Origin: Paenibacillus amylolyticus
Lineage (GTDB): Bacteria; Bacillota; Bacilli; Paenibacillales; Paenibacillaceae
DNA length: 64,000 nucleotides
Reading direction: 5' to 3'
NCBI RefSeq assembly: GCF_003719335.1
Contig: NZ_RIAS01000017.1
Span: 1-64,000 of the forward strand
The position numbers were made by a program, and so were the translations under genes. This document shows positions 36,045-44,771 of this stretch, in pieces. The notes under the pieces are model-generated. The model was not told the origin of the DNA. It ran no database searches and saw only the letters and a list, made by a program, of their open reading frames with translations. Numbering within the stretch: the stretch's first letter is position 1; every line of letters starts with the position of its first letter.

Positions 36045-37217
36045 TTGAGGTCGTCAAGTTCGAAAGTTTACATTTTGGCAATCGTTAGTTTTTTGGTCGG
36101 GACTTCCGAGTATGCTTTATCGGGTATTTTAGATAAGGTAGCCGCCTCTTTGGATGTCTCACTGGCTGCAGCAGGTCAGCTAATCACCATTTTTTCTTTG
36201 CTCTACGCTCTGTGTACACCTATTTTAATGGCGCTCACCGCGAGTATGGACAGAAGAAAGTTAATCGTTATCAGTATGGGCATATTTGTTGCTTCCAATA
36301 TCCTTGCATTTGTCCTGCCAGGATATGGACTCTTTGTCGTTGCTCGTATCCTGATGGCGATTGGAGCAGGAGTTGTCGTGGTCACTGCTTTGAACATTGC
36401 CGCTAAAATTGCACCCTCAGGTAAACAAGCAAGTGCTATTGCTACAGTGGTCATGGGTTTCACAGCGTCATTAATCATTGGTGTTCCGCTCGGGAGAGTC
36501 ACAGCCGATACTCTGGGTTGGAAATCGATTTTTGGAGGAATTGCGATTTTAGGAATTTTGGCTATAATCATTCTTTATCTCGTAATTCCACGTATTGAAG
36601 GGGACGTGCCTGTGCCGCTCAAGCAGCAGCTAAGTCTATTGAAAAAACCTAAGGTCGCGTTAGGCTTGGCGATCACTTTCTTTTGGCTGGGTGGTTACTC
36701 TATCGCTTATACTTATCTTTCACCTTATTTACTGCAAGTATCAGCATTAAATGAACAATTTCTCAGCGGAGCTTTGCTTGTATTTGGTATAGCAAGCATG
36801 ATTGGTTCCAAACTTGGCGGCCTCAGTGCGGATCGGTGGGGAGTTAATCGAACATTATTCGGTGGATTTACACTGCATATTATCATGCTGATCCTGTTGT
36901 CCGTTGTAACCCATACATTAGTGGGCGTAATAATCGTACTTTTGTTGTGGTCCTTTTCCGCCTGGTCCTCCGGTCCAACGCAACAATATCATTTAACGAC
37001 CATTGAACCGGAAGCTTCAGGAGTGATGCTAAGTCTTAATCAATCCATGATGCAGCTTGCTATGGCAGCCGGAGCTGGTATGGGTGGAATCGCGATTGAA
37101 ACATTCACTCTCTCATCGATAACCTGGATTGGTGCTGGCGGAATTGCGATCGCAATCATCGCATTGATCGTTCTTAATCGAGTGAATGCCGTTGTAAAAG
37201 TGAATGTCAATCATTAA
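36045..37217 (+). CDS. MFS efflux transporter, AraJ/YdhP-like
   Basis: The protein has 390 residues and twelve membrane helices. It begins SSKVYILAIVSFLVGTSEYALSGIL and has the helix 2-3 loop SMDRRKLI, the pattern of DHA1-type sugar/drug efflux proteins such as AraJ and YdhP. The start is a TTG at 36045, with AAGGAG (36029-36034) 10 bases upstream. No ATG is available near the conserved start. It follows the arsR gene after a terminator, and an ATATCG half-site (35952-35957) that also occurs in the arsR operator precedes it, so ArsR may control it. The substrate is unknown. Confidence 0.85.
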   Translation: MRSSSSKVYILAIVSFLVGTSEYALSGILDKVAASLDVSLAAAGQLITIFSLLYALCTPILMALTASMDRRKLIVISMGIFVASNILAFVLPGYGLFVVARILMAIGAGVVVVTALNIAAKIAPSGKQASAIATVVMGFTASLIIGVPLGRVTADTLGWKSIFGGIAILGILAIIILYLVIPRIEGDVPVPLKQQLSLLKKPKVALGLAITFFWLGGYSIAYTYLSPYLLQVSALNEQFLSGALLVFGIASMIGSKLGGLSADRWGVNRTLFGGFTLHIIMLILLSVVTHTLVGVIIVLLLWSFSAWSSGPTQQYHLTTIEPEASGVMLSLNQSMMQLAMAAGAGMGGIAIETFTLSSITWIGAGGIAIAIIALIVLNRVNAVVKVNVNH

Positions 37218-37226
37218 TTAGTGTGA

Positions 37227-37643
37227 TTAATCATATATTACATTTTTACCTTCTTCACTCAGCTTTTTCAAAGAGGCCACCATATGATCAATTTCTTCGT
37301 CGGAGTGTCTTTCCCATGAAGCTAATTCGGCTACTATTTTTAAAGGTGATTTGGATCGGTAGGAGCGAGTCGGGTTTCCAGGGAACCTTTTATCCGTTAC
37401 GTTGGGGTCATTTTCGAAATCGCCTAAGGGCTCGACAATGTAGATTCTTTCCTTTGCACTCGATCTGGCTAGTTCAGCCCCCCATTTGGCAGCATTTAAT
37501 GTTCCAGTGAAGTAGATGTGATTCGACTTTTTGTCTTGATAATTGGATAAAAATTGTGGCTCTAACAAATCGCCAATGTTTAATTCTGCTTTTGTACCAT
37601 GAAAAAAAGGACCTGGATCTAAAACCATTTTCTTGTCATCCAT
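37227..37643 (-). CDS. arr: Rifampin ADP-ribosyltransferase
   Basis: The protein has 138 residues, the normal small size of Arr. It inactivates rifamycin antibiotics by adding ADP-ribose from NAD+. Family residues are visible: His in FFHGTKA, Tyr in IYFTGTLNAAKWGAE and Asp in NVTDKRFPGNPTRSYRS. The ATG at 37643 is chosen because GAGGTG is 8 bases upstream; a start at 37658 has no ribosome site. Its end lies 9 bases from the end of the MFS gene in convergent orientation. No mobile element is beside it, so it is likely a resident resistance gene. Confidence 0.95.
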   Translation of the reverse strand: MDDKKMVLDPGPFFHGTKAELNIGDLLEPQFLSNYQDKKSNHIYFTGTLNAAKWGAELARSSAKERIYIVEPLGDFENDPNVTDKRFPGNPTRSYRSKSPLKIVAELASWERHSDEEIDHMVASLKKLSEEGKNVIYD

Positions 37644-37802
37644 ACGGACACACCTCAACTTTATTGGATTTGTATTTAGCAGTATAGTGGAGGCACTGGT
37701 GAAAAAACAGTCTATTATATCTTTTATAAAACCGTTATACTAGAAGTAGAAGGAACGATATTGAGCGATAATGTCATAGTGAAAAGTGTATATATATCCA
37801 CG

Positions 37803-37829
37803 AAAGTCGCTATAATAGCGACTTTTTTT
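37803..37829. terminator. Strong stem-loop, bidirectional terminator
   Basis: AAAGTCGCTAT pairs with ATAGCGACTTT and runs into a T-run on the + strand; A-rich sequence at the left allows - strand use for the LysR gene. It is nearly the same as 22865-22889. Confidence 0.8.
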
Positions 37830-37858
37830 GTTCTTTTTTGAGCCAAACCCCAAGCGCT

Positions 37859-38743
37859 CTACACCTTAAACATCGAAGCATTGGATACATAATACGAGGT
37901 AATAAAGTCACGAAACTGCTCTAAGAACGGTGACAAGTTTCGATGTTTGACCCATGACAGGCTGATGGGATAGACTGCGGCATCATCAGTTATGGAAACG
38001 TAGTGCAGTCCAAGATTACGGCAGACGGAGATCGGCAGCAAAGCCACACCCCGATCCAATTGGATGATCTCGACCAACGTATGTGAATCAACCTCAAAAG
38101 CCAGATGCGGAACAAACCCCGCTTTCTCACATAACATCGTGGTAAATCGGCGGTATTCATCATTATTGGCGAGCGACAGAAAAGGTTCGTTGGCAACGGC
38201 ATGTAATGAGATTTTTTGCTGATCGCTATATGGGTGGGTGGAAGGCAGGACAAGCACAATATGCTCATCAACCAGCACGACGCTTTCAATCTCCTCATCC
38301 AGAATGGGGTGACCCGTGATGCCCAGATCAATCTCTCCTTTTTTCAGCTGTGTCACAATGTCACTTCGACTTGCAATCCCTTGATGGAGCTGAGCGCTTG
38401 GACACACTTCGATATATTCACTGATCAGCCCCGAAAGAAACCTCGAATTCGAGATCGCAATACGGATCAGCGAAGAAAGCTCATCCTCTTTTTCCTTGAT
38501 TGCCAGCCGCGCATTTTCAAGTTCAACAAAAATCCGATTGACATGCTTCAGCAAAATTTTTCCCGCCGCATTCAATTCAATATTTCTTCCTTTTCGGTGA
38601 AAGAGGGGGGTACCCATTTCGTCCTCCAGCCGTTTGATCGTAAGGCTTAACGAAGGCTGAGCGATATTTAACTGAGCAGCGGCTTTGGAGATATGTTCCG
38701 TATAGGCGACGGTTTGAAAATATTTCAGCTGGAGAAGCTCCAT
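37859..38743 (-). CDS. LysR-family transcriptional regulator
   Basis: The protein has 294 residues. The helix-turn-helix covers about 1-60 (LKYFQTVAYTEHISKAAAQLNIAQPSLSLTIKRLEDEMG, then LFHRKGRNI), and the co-inducer domain covers about 90-290. It is divergent from the acetoacetate decarboxylase gene, which it probably controls together with the following reductase. An inverted repeat of the T-N11-A type lies just upstream (38759-38774). The inducer is unknown. Confidence 0.9.
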   Translation of the reverse strand: MELLQLKYFQTVAYTEHISKAAAQLNIAQPSLSLTIKRLEDEMGTPLFHRKGRNIELNAAGKILLKHVNRIFVELENARLAIKEKEDELSSLIRIAISNSRFLSGLISEYIEVCPSAQLHQGIASRSDIVTQLKKGEIDLGITGHPILDEEIESVVLVDEHIVLVLPSTHPYSDQQKISLHAVANEPFLSLANNDEYRRFTTMLCEKAGFVPHLAFEVDSHTLVEIIQLDRGVALLPISVCRNLGLHYVSITDDAAVYPISLSWVKHRNLSPFLEQFRDFITSYYVSNASMFKV

Positions 38744-38758
38744 TGGTTTGCACTCCTT

Positions 38759-38774
38759 ATTTATTTCAATAAAT
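38759..38774. promoter_or_regulatory. LysR-type (T-N11-A) inverted repeat
   Basis: ATTTATT and AATAAAT flank TC, 16 bases before the lysR start. AT-rich, so a chance origin is possible. Confidence 0.4.
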
Positions 38775-38894
38775 ATATATAGTACTTATTATGTATTATA
38801 TTAAATTTGAAAAATAATGTAGACTTTTTTTTATAAGCCAATAAACAAGTAAAACAATCAACCAATAACTTGATCTAAAGGCAGGTGTCTGTTT

Positions 38895-39641
38895 ATGAAA
38901 ATCGATGTGCACAATATTGCCAAAAATCTGAATACACCTTTAACAGCCCCGGCATACCCAATGCCACCTTATAAATTCGTTAACCGTGAATATCTGAACA
39001 TCATTTATCGGACGGATGAGCAAGCCTTACGCGCAGCTGTTCCCGAGCCATTGCAAATCACCGAACCGCTGGTGAAATTTGAAGTGATGTGGATGCCGGA
39101 CGTTTCTGGACTAGGTGCATATACCGAGGCAGGACAAGTGATCCCGGTTCAGTTCAATGGCGAAGAGGGCGATTATGTGCATTCAATGTATGTGGACAAC
39201 TTTCCTGCAATCGCAAGCGGAAGAGAGTTAACTGCTTATCCGAAAAAACTCGGCGCTCCCAAGCTGTATACGGACTCTGATACACTCGTGGGCACGCTGG
39301 ACTATGGATCACTGCGCGTAGCCACAGCAACGATGGGGTTCAAACATGTGGAGATGGACAAAGAGCTTGCCAAAAAAGAAATCTGCCGTCCCAACTTTAT
39401 GATCAAAATCGCCACGGATTATACAGGTAATCTTCGCATCTGTGATCTGATCCGTACGCAAATTACTGATATCGAGGTAAAGGAAGCCTGGACAGGCCCG
39501 GCTCGGCTACAGCTGTTCGAGCACGCACTTGCGCCTCTGGCAGATTTACCAGTGCTTGAAGTGGTGTCCGCTTCCCACATCCTGACGAACTTAACTTTGA
39601 ATGCAGCACAACCTGTATATAACTATCTGGAAGAAAAATAA
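38895..39641 (+). CDS. adc: Acetoacetate decarboxylase family protein
   Basis: The protein has 248 residues, the usual length. The Schiff-base Lys is Lys117 in ELTAYPKKLGAPK, matching the catalytic Lys115 of the clostridial enzyme, and Glu in SGRELTAYPKK-type context and FEVMWMPDVSG are also conserved. The family decarboxylates acetoacetate to acetone, but some members act on other keto acids. No CoA transferase genes are beside it, so a solvent pathway is not evident. The reductase gene follows by 13 bases. It is divergent from a LysR gene. The symbol reflects the family, not a proven reaction. Confidence 0.9.
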   Translation: MKIDVHNIAKNLNTPLTAPAYPMPPYKFVNREYLNIIYRTDEQALRAAVPEPLQITEPLVKFEVMWMPDVSGLGAYTEAGQVIPVQFNGEEGDYVHSMYVDNFPAIASGRELTAYPKKLGAPKLYTDSDTLVGTLDYGSLRVATATMGFKHVEMDKELAKKEICRPNFMIKIATDYTGNLRICDLIRTQITDIEVKEAWTGPARLQLFEHALAPLADLPVLEVVSASHILTNLTLNAAQPVYNYLEEK

Positions 39642-39654
39642 GGAGGCAACACAT

Positions 39655-40692
39655 ATGAGAATTGCAATTGTAGGTGCAGGTTCACTAGGAACCATCGTTG
39701 GTGCTTATTTGGCAGATGGCGGGATGGATGTGGAGTTGATTGATGCATATCAGGAACATGTCGATGCACTTAATCAGACAGGAGCGAAAGTAACCGGAAC
39801 GACCGAGTTTCAGGCCAAAGTTAAAGCCATCACCCCTGAACAAAAGTCAGGGCAATATGATCTTGTGCTGTTGTTAACGAAACAGCTGTTCAATGAGTCG
39901 GTGCTTAAAGAATTGCTTCCATATCTGCATGAGGATAGCGTCGTATGCTCTCTCCAGAACGGGATTCCTGAAGATAGCGTAGCATCCATTGTTGGAGCGA
40001 AACGGGTCATCGCGGGTTCGGTTGAGTTTGGCGCTACATTCATGGAACCTGGCGTATCCAGTCTGACCACGGCGCATCCACAATTCAAGCAGTACGCATT
40101 CCAGATCGGAGAATTAAACGGAGATACGACCGAGCGAATTCAGCGTGTAAAAGAAGTGCTGGATCTTGTTGGCGGTACACATATTTCGGATAATCTGGTA
40201 GGAACCAAATGGTCAAAACTGCTGATCAACAATGCTTTTAGCGGCTTGTCCGCTGCACTGAATGGGACGTACGCAGATATTCTGGATCATGAGGCAGGCA
40301 TTCGTAGTGCTGTTCATATCATTGACGAAACGATCAAGGTCGGACATGCAAATGGTGTTTCTTTTGTCACCATGAACGGATTTGATATGGCTTCACTGGA
40401 GCTGCAGAGCGAAAAGGATATCCCTGTACGCATTCAAACACTTCGCCATGTGATGGAGCCTTCGAGACTGCTTAAAGCAAGCATGTTGCAGGATCTGGAA
40501 AAACAACGTAAAACGGAGATTCAATATATTAACGGCGTAGTTTCGAGCAAGGCAAAAGGTACGGGGATTGCAACACCGTATAATAATATGGTCGTTCAAC
40601 TGGTCGAAGCCGCAGAAGAAGCACGCAATGTACCTGAATTTGCAACCAATATCCAAACCTTTGAACATCTTTTGAACGTGTCACAGTTCTAA
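39655..40692 (+). CDS. 2-dehydropantoate 2-reductase family (ketopantoate reductase-like) protein
   Basis: The protein has 345 residues. An N-terminal Rossmann fold (MRIAIVGAGSLGTIVGAYLADGG) binds NADP(H), and the C-terminal ApbA/PanE domain includes NNAFSGLSAALNGTYADIL, with a Lys in WSKLLINN. Ketopantoate reductases are about 300 residues; this one is longer and lies next to a decarboxylase, so it may reduce another 2-keto compound. AAGGAGG precedes the ATG at 39655; the earlier in-frame start (39601) lies inside adc. It is the second gene of the LysR-linked operon. Confidence 0.85.
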   Translation: MRIAIVGAGSLGTIVGAYLADGGMDVELIDAYQEHVDALNQTGAKVTGTTEFQAKVKAITPEQKSGQYDLVLLLTKQLFNESVLKELLPYLHEDSVVCSLQNGIPEDSVASIVGAKRVIAGSVEFGATFMEPGVSSLTTAHPQFKQYAFQIGELNGDTTERIQRVKEVLDLVGGTHISDNLVGTKWSKLLINNAFSGLSAALNGTYADILDHEAGIRSAVHIIDETIKVGHANGVSFVTMNGFDMASLELQSEKDIPVRIQTLRHVMEPSRLLKASMLQDLEKQRKTEIQYINGVVSSKAKGTGIATPYNNMVVQLVEAAEEARNVPEFATNIQTFEHLLNVSQF

Positions 40693-40743
40693 AGTCTGAA
40701 GCTTGATGTAATCACAAATTCATAACACAAAACACAAATAAAA

Positions 40744-40799
40744 AAGCCTTTCCTTCCTCATGAGTACAAAAAGTAAACATGAGAAGAAAGGCTTCTTTT
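40744..40799. terminator. Intrinsic terminator after the reductase gene
   Basis: AAGCCTTTC pairs with GAAAGGCTT and CTCATG with CATGAG inside. Flanking A-run and T-rich sequence make it usable in both directions. Confidence 0.75.
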
Positions 40800-40863
40800 A
40801 TTTTGCAAACTCTAGTTCAGGCATCATTGCTCATTCTGTCTAATTTTGCTCAACGAAATCCAT

Positions 40864-41511
40864 CTATCCTTTGTCCTCATTGCCTACATAATGTAGCAGC
40901 ATATCAACCAATTGCTTCGTCATCTGATCATCCAGTTGATGCAGTTCATGAGATCGATGTGTAAACATCTTCTGCAGCATTCCCATCATCACTGTAAATA
41001 TGAACTGCGCCAACTTAAGCGGAGGGGTAGCATTGCGGATGCTGCCGTCGGCAACTCCTGAAACCAACGCTTCAAGCAGGAAGTGGTTCTCTTTACCGTT
41101 TTGGATAAACCGTTCATAAGTATCTTTCAGTTCTTGCTGAAAATGAACCACCTCATAATTGATATCGAATAGTTGAATAAAACGAATATGGTCAGGATTC
41201 ATCTTAGCAAAAGAAACCCATGCGTTCAGCATTGTAGCTAGTTGTTCACGGCCACTACCACTCTGCTTTGCAGCTAGTCTCACATGATCCGTCATCGTTT
41301 CAACCAATTGCATCTGAATAGTGAGCAACAGTTCATCGATCGATTGAAAATGTTTATAAAAGGTCACCCGGCTAAGATTCGCCTCGGCGCAGATGTCTTT
41401 GATTTTCACTTGAAGCAGACCGTGTTTTAGAAAAAGCTGCTTACCCGCTTCGATCAGTTCATCCCGATTCTGATTTTTTAACTGCTGATGCCAATTCTCA
41501 TTCGCTTGCAT
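40864..41511 (-). CDS. TetR-family transcriptional regulator
   Basis: The protein has 215 residues. The helix-turn-helix covers about 14-60 (LKNQNRDELIEAGKQLFLKHGLLQVKIKDICAEANLSRVTFYKHFQSIDEL). The remaining helices form a ligand pocket with no assigned drug. Its start overlaps the end of the upstream MFS gene by 14 bases, so the efflux pump and its repressor share one mRNA. AGAGAGGAA precedes the ATG. The palindrome at 42741-42759 before the MFS gene is its likely operator. Confidence 0.9.
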   Translation of the reverse strand: MQANENWHQQLKNQNRDELIEAGKQLFLKHGLLQVKIKDICAEANLSRVTFYKHFQSIDELLLTIQMQLVETMTDHVRLAAKQSGSGREQLATMLNAWVSFAKMNPDHIRFIQLFDINYEVVHFQQELKDTYERFIQNGKENHFLLEALVSGVADGSIRNATPPLKLAQFIFTVMMGMLQKMFTHRSHELHQLDDQMTKQLVDMLLHYVGNEDKG

Positions 41512-42700
41512 ATCGGTTTCCTCTCTTTGAACGTTGCGCGCTCATCGTAAGTGATAACGCCGCCAGTAACATAAAGGCACCAAAAATATACGGGAAGTTC
41601 ACGTTTTTGTCAAACAGCAGACCGGCAACGAGAGGGCCGAAGACGGTTCCCAGACTGGAATAGGTCGTATTCAGACCAGAGGCATAACCTTGCCGATCTC
41701 CAGCGTTTTGCGAAATTAGCGAGCTGACAGTTGGGCGCAGAAATGCATTAAAAGCAAAGTACAGTGCTGACGCAAATAATAGAAATGCCAAATTAACTTT
41801 AATTAACATGAGCAAAAGGGCAATCGGGGTCATGATTAAGGACAGACGGATGAGTTTGATTTCGCCCAAGCGTTTCACAAAAAAGTCCAGTAGCCAGATT
41901 TGGATCACGATGCCTATAATCGCTCCCATGGTAATGATAATCGAGATGGTTGAAGCATTAAAACCGTATTTATATTCAGCAAACAGCGAGAAGACCGTCT
42001 CATAACTCATCAAACCAAAGGTCATCACCAGAATAATCAACAAGTATCCGAAATAAGGAACCTTGAACGAACTCCAGATCTGCTCGCCCATGGCGAATCC
42101 TTTTTTCTTCGACGTTGAAATTGTTCTTTTTTCAGGCGGAAGAGTCTCGGGCAAAAGAAGGGTAAGTAGTGCCGCAACCAAACCCAAACCGGAAGCGACG
42201 AAATACGGCATACGCACACCCATCTCGGCAATAAAACCGCCCAGACCTGGCCCAAGAACCATACCCAGGTTCATCGATGCACCGAAATAACCCATTCCCT
42301 TGGCACGGGTCTCCAGAGTTGTAATATCAGCAACGTAAGCCAGATTGGCTGGAACCATCAGACCTAGACTGATTCCCCCGATGAAACGAGCGATATAGAG
42401 CAGAGGCAAAGAGGTGGACACCGCAAAGATAAGGTCTGACACGACAACAAGAAACATGCCTGCCATAATCAGCTTTTTACGTCCAAAGCGGTCAGCCCAT
42501 TGTCCTCCGAGCGGCGAAAACAGAAATTGGGCTGCGCCAAAGGCCGCGACCAGAAAACCAGCAACGGTGCCTCCTGCATGGAACAGCTTGAGATACTCGG
42601 GTAAAATCGGAATCAACATCCCTTGTCCTAACAAAGCAATAAATAGATTTAACATCAGAATAAACATCGGAAAGCGGGTGGATTGTGTCATCGAACTCAT
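41498..42700 (-). CDS. MFS multidrug efflux transporter, NorA/Bmr type
   Basis: The protein has 400 residues and twelve membrane helices. The MFS motif A between helices 2 and 3 is GGQWADRFGRKKLIMAG. Motif C, typical of drug exporters, is seen in GMVLGPGLGGFIAE. It resembles NorA, Bmr and Blt. The ATG at 42700 (MSSMTQ) is preferred since GAAGGAG lies about 12 bases upstream; the ATG at 42727 has no ribosome site. It is the first gene of an MFS-TetR operon and should export a toxic compound sensed by the TetR protein. Confidence 0.85.
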   Translation of the reverse strand: MSSMTQSTRFPMFILMLNLFIALLGQGMLIPILPEYLKLFHAGGTVAGFLVAAFGAAQFLFSPLGGQWADRFGRKKLIMAGMFLVVVSDLIFAVSTSLPLLYIARFIGGISLGLMVPANLAYVADITTLETRAKGMGYFGASMNLGMVLGPGLGGFIAEMGVRMPYFVASGLGLVAALLTLLLPETLPPEKRTISTSKKKGFAMGEQIWSSFKVPYFGYLLIILVMTFGLMSYETVFSLFAEYKYGFNASTISIIITMGAIIGIVIQIWLLDFFVKRLGEIKLIRLSLIMTPIALLLMLIKVNLAFLLFASALYFAFNAFLRPTVSSLISQNAGDRQGYASGLNTTYSSLGTVFGPLVAGLLFDKNVNFPYIFGAFMLLAALSLTMSAQRSKRGNRYASE

Positions 42701-42740
42701 ACGTTTAAATTTCTCCTTCTCCATCATTTACACATTTTAT

Positions 42741-42759
42741 GGTTAACACTTTGTTAACC
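42741..42759. promoter_or_regulatory. TetR-type operator before the MFS gene
   Basis: GGTTAACA and TGTTAACC flank CTT, a perfect 8-bp inverted repeat. The methyltransferase gene is divergent and may share this control. Confidence 0.75.
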
Positions 42760-42836
42760 TTTACTCAATGTAAACCATTATAGTGTGTTATAATTCCTGT
42801 TGTAAATACATTTTTGATGGAAAAGGGTGAGACATA

Positions 42837-43577
42837 TTGATTGATCACAACAATCAGGAAGAGTACCTTGATCCAATGAACTATGATCTGGAATTTGGCG
42901 GTGAGACGGACAAATACGAATTTTTTCTCGAACTGGCGAGGAAACATCCAGGGCATGTGCTGGAATTGGCTTGTGGTACAGGACTAGCCGCTCTCTATTT
43001 AGCCGAAAGAGGAATTCAAATTAGCGGTGTAGATATCGTAGAGCCTATGCTCGCGTATGCAAGGGTCAAAGCGAAGGATTTACCGGTTGCTTTTATCGAA
43101 GCAGATGCTCGTACGTTTGAGACGGATCAGCGGTATTCCATGATCTATCTAACGGGAAATGCATTTCAGGCTTTTCTGAGCGATGAGGATCAGCACGCAT
43201 TGCTGCAAACGGCGTATAAACATTTGGAGCCCGGCGGTATATTTGCATTTGAAATGCGAAATCCAGACGGTAATGATTTATCCGATGAAGAGGAAGAGAG
43301 CTGGGGCACATTTGTTGATGTTGATGGTGTGACCGTCAAGGTATCTGGCACCCAGACGTATGATGCTGCGAACCAGATCATGCACTGGGTAACCATTCGG
43401 GACTGGGGACATCGTCAAACGACGTCACGCATTGCTTGCCGATTTACAGATGTGCAGACACTGCAACAGTTGCTGGAAAAGCAAGGGTTTACCGTAGAGA
43501 GACAATATGCGAACTGGGATCAAACGCCGTTTCAACCTTCAAGCCCAATGGTAATTAGTGTATGTAAGAAAGGGTAA
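42837..43577 (+). CDS. Class I SAM-dependent methyltransferase
   Basis: The protein has 246 residues. The SAM-binding motif I is LELACGTGLAALYLA, motif II is GVDIVEPMLAYA and a DAR-type acidic residue occurs in IEADARTFE. This is the Rossmann-fold family that methylates small molecules; the substrate is unknown. The start is a TTG at 42837, with AAAAGGGTGAG 5 to 8 bases upstream. It is divergent from the MFS pump, so it may share the TetR-type operator. Confidence 0.85.
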   Translation: MIDHNNQEEYLDPMNYDLEFGGETDKYEFFLELARKHPGHVLELACGTGLAALYLAERGIQISGVDIVEPMLAYARVKAKDLPVAFIEADARTFETDQRYSMIYLTGNAFQAFLSDEDQHALLQTAYKHLEPGGIFAFEMRNPDGNDLSDEEEESWGTFVDVDGVTVKVSGTQTYDAANQIMHWVTIRDWGHRQTTSRIACRFTDVQTLQQLLEKQGFTVERQYANWDQTPFQPSSPMVISVCKKG

Positions 43578-43632
43578 GTATGCATTGAAATGATGGATTG
43601 AAATTACATAAGTAGAAAGGGGAATATTTGAT

Positions 43633-43821
43633 ATGACAACATCATCTAAGATTTGTAACGATTGCGGAGGTACATCTTTTGTGGAGGCAACGGACTTTAT
43701 TCATTTGCGGCCTTTGGATAAAAAGATGTCGCTTGGTTCTGAACGTGTATATACGATCTGTCAGGACTGTGGTGAGGTCGTTTCCATTAAGGTAAAGAAT
43801 CCGGAGAAGCTGATGAATTAA
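43633..43821 (+). CDS. Small zinc-ribbon protein
   Basis: The protein has 62 residues with two CxxC pairs (ICNDCGG and ICQDCGE), the signature of a zinc ribbon. GAAAGGGG precedes the ATG. It follows the methyltransferase by 55 bases in the same direction and may be cotranscribed. The function is unknown. Confidence 0.75.
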   Translation: MTTSSKICNDCGGTSFVEATDFIHLRPLDKKMSLGSERVYTICQDCGEVVSIKVKNPEKLMN

Positions 43822-43900
43822 AATAATTCTCGGGAGAGAATACAAAAGGAATCCTGCACTTTTGGCACGGCTTGACCGTTTCATCATTTTTCGTCACAGG

Positions 43901-43928
43901 CAACCGATACATATATCGGTTGTCTTTT
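43901..43928 (+). terminator. Intrinsic terminator
   Basis: AACCGATA pairs with TATCGGTT and is followed by GTC and six T. No gene is supported in the rest of 43822-44069. Confidence 0.8.
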
Positions 43929-44069
43929 TTGCTTTTCCCGCCAGCACAAAATATTTCATACAACAAACGGCAAACGAGCCCCCGCTTGTATTTCAAATGT
44001 TACATTTAGTAGAATGATGAGGCACATACACTTGGGTTTATGAGGTAACGCTAGAATAGGGGTGCAGTA

Positions 44070-44771
44070 ATGAATCACGTTTTGCTTGTTGAAGATGATG
44101 AGAATTTTGTGTTTGGAATAGAATATACGTTAACCAATGAAGGTTATGAGGTCACTCATGCGGGAACCTTGAAGGAAGCTCGCGATGCTCTTGCGCAGAC
44201 CGAAATAGAACTCATTTTGCTCGATATTAATTTGCCTGACGGAACGGGATATGAATTATGCAAGGAAATTCGTGTGGACTCTCAGGTGCCGATCATTTTT
44301 CTCACCGCGCTGGATGAAGAGATGAATGTGGTCGCGGGACTAGATCTGGGTGCTGACGATTATATGACCAAGCCGATTCGTACCAAGGAGCTGCTTTCCA
44401 GAATCAAGGCTGTTTTACGGCGTCATTCCCGTCCTGAACAGCATTCGAACATTTGGAAATCCGAAGAGTTTGAAGTTCGAGTGCTGGAAGGTATTGTTTT
44501 CAAAAACAAAAAGGAAGTTCCTCTGACAACACTGGAGCTTCGGCTGCTTCTTATGTTAATGTCCCATCCCAAACAAATATGTAGCAGAACATCGATCCTT
44601 GAGAGGTTATGGGATGTCTCTGGTGAATTCATTGATGATAATACACTGTCCGTACATATACGCAGGTTAAGGGAAAAAGTGGAGGAAACGCCAGCCGCGC
44701 CTCAGTACATTGTTACAATTCGTGGGGTTGGGTACAAATGGAACGCTGAAACGACAGGAGCATACCGCTGA
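44070..44771 (+). CDS. OmpR-family response regulator
   Basis: The protein has 233 residues. The receiver domain covers 1-115, with acidic pocket EDDE, phosphoacceptor Asp52 (LLDINLPDG), Thr in IIFLTALDE and Lys in DYMTKPIRTKE. The winged-helix DNA-binding domain covers about 130-230 (TTLELRLLLML, then SVHIRRLREKVEETP). GGGGTGCAG lies near the ATG. The stop overlaps the histidine kinase start by one base (TGATG). It should control the ABC genes downstream, where matching repeats are seen (46018-46066). Confidence 0.9.
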   Translation: MNHVLLVEDDENFVFGIEYTLTNEGYEVTHAGTLKEARDALAQTEIELILLDINLPDGTGYELCKEIRVDSQVPIIFLTALDEEMNVVAGLDLGADDYMTKPIRTKELLSRIKAVLRRHSRPEQHSNIWKSEEFEVRVLEGIVFKNKKEVPLTTLELRLLLMLMSHPKQICSRTSILERLWDVSGEFIDDNTLSVHIRRLREKVEETPAAPQYIVTIRGVGYKWNAETTGAYR

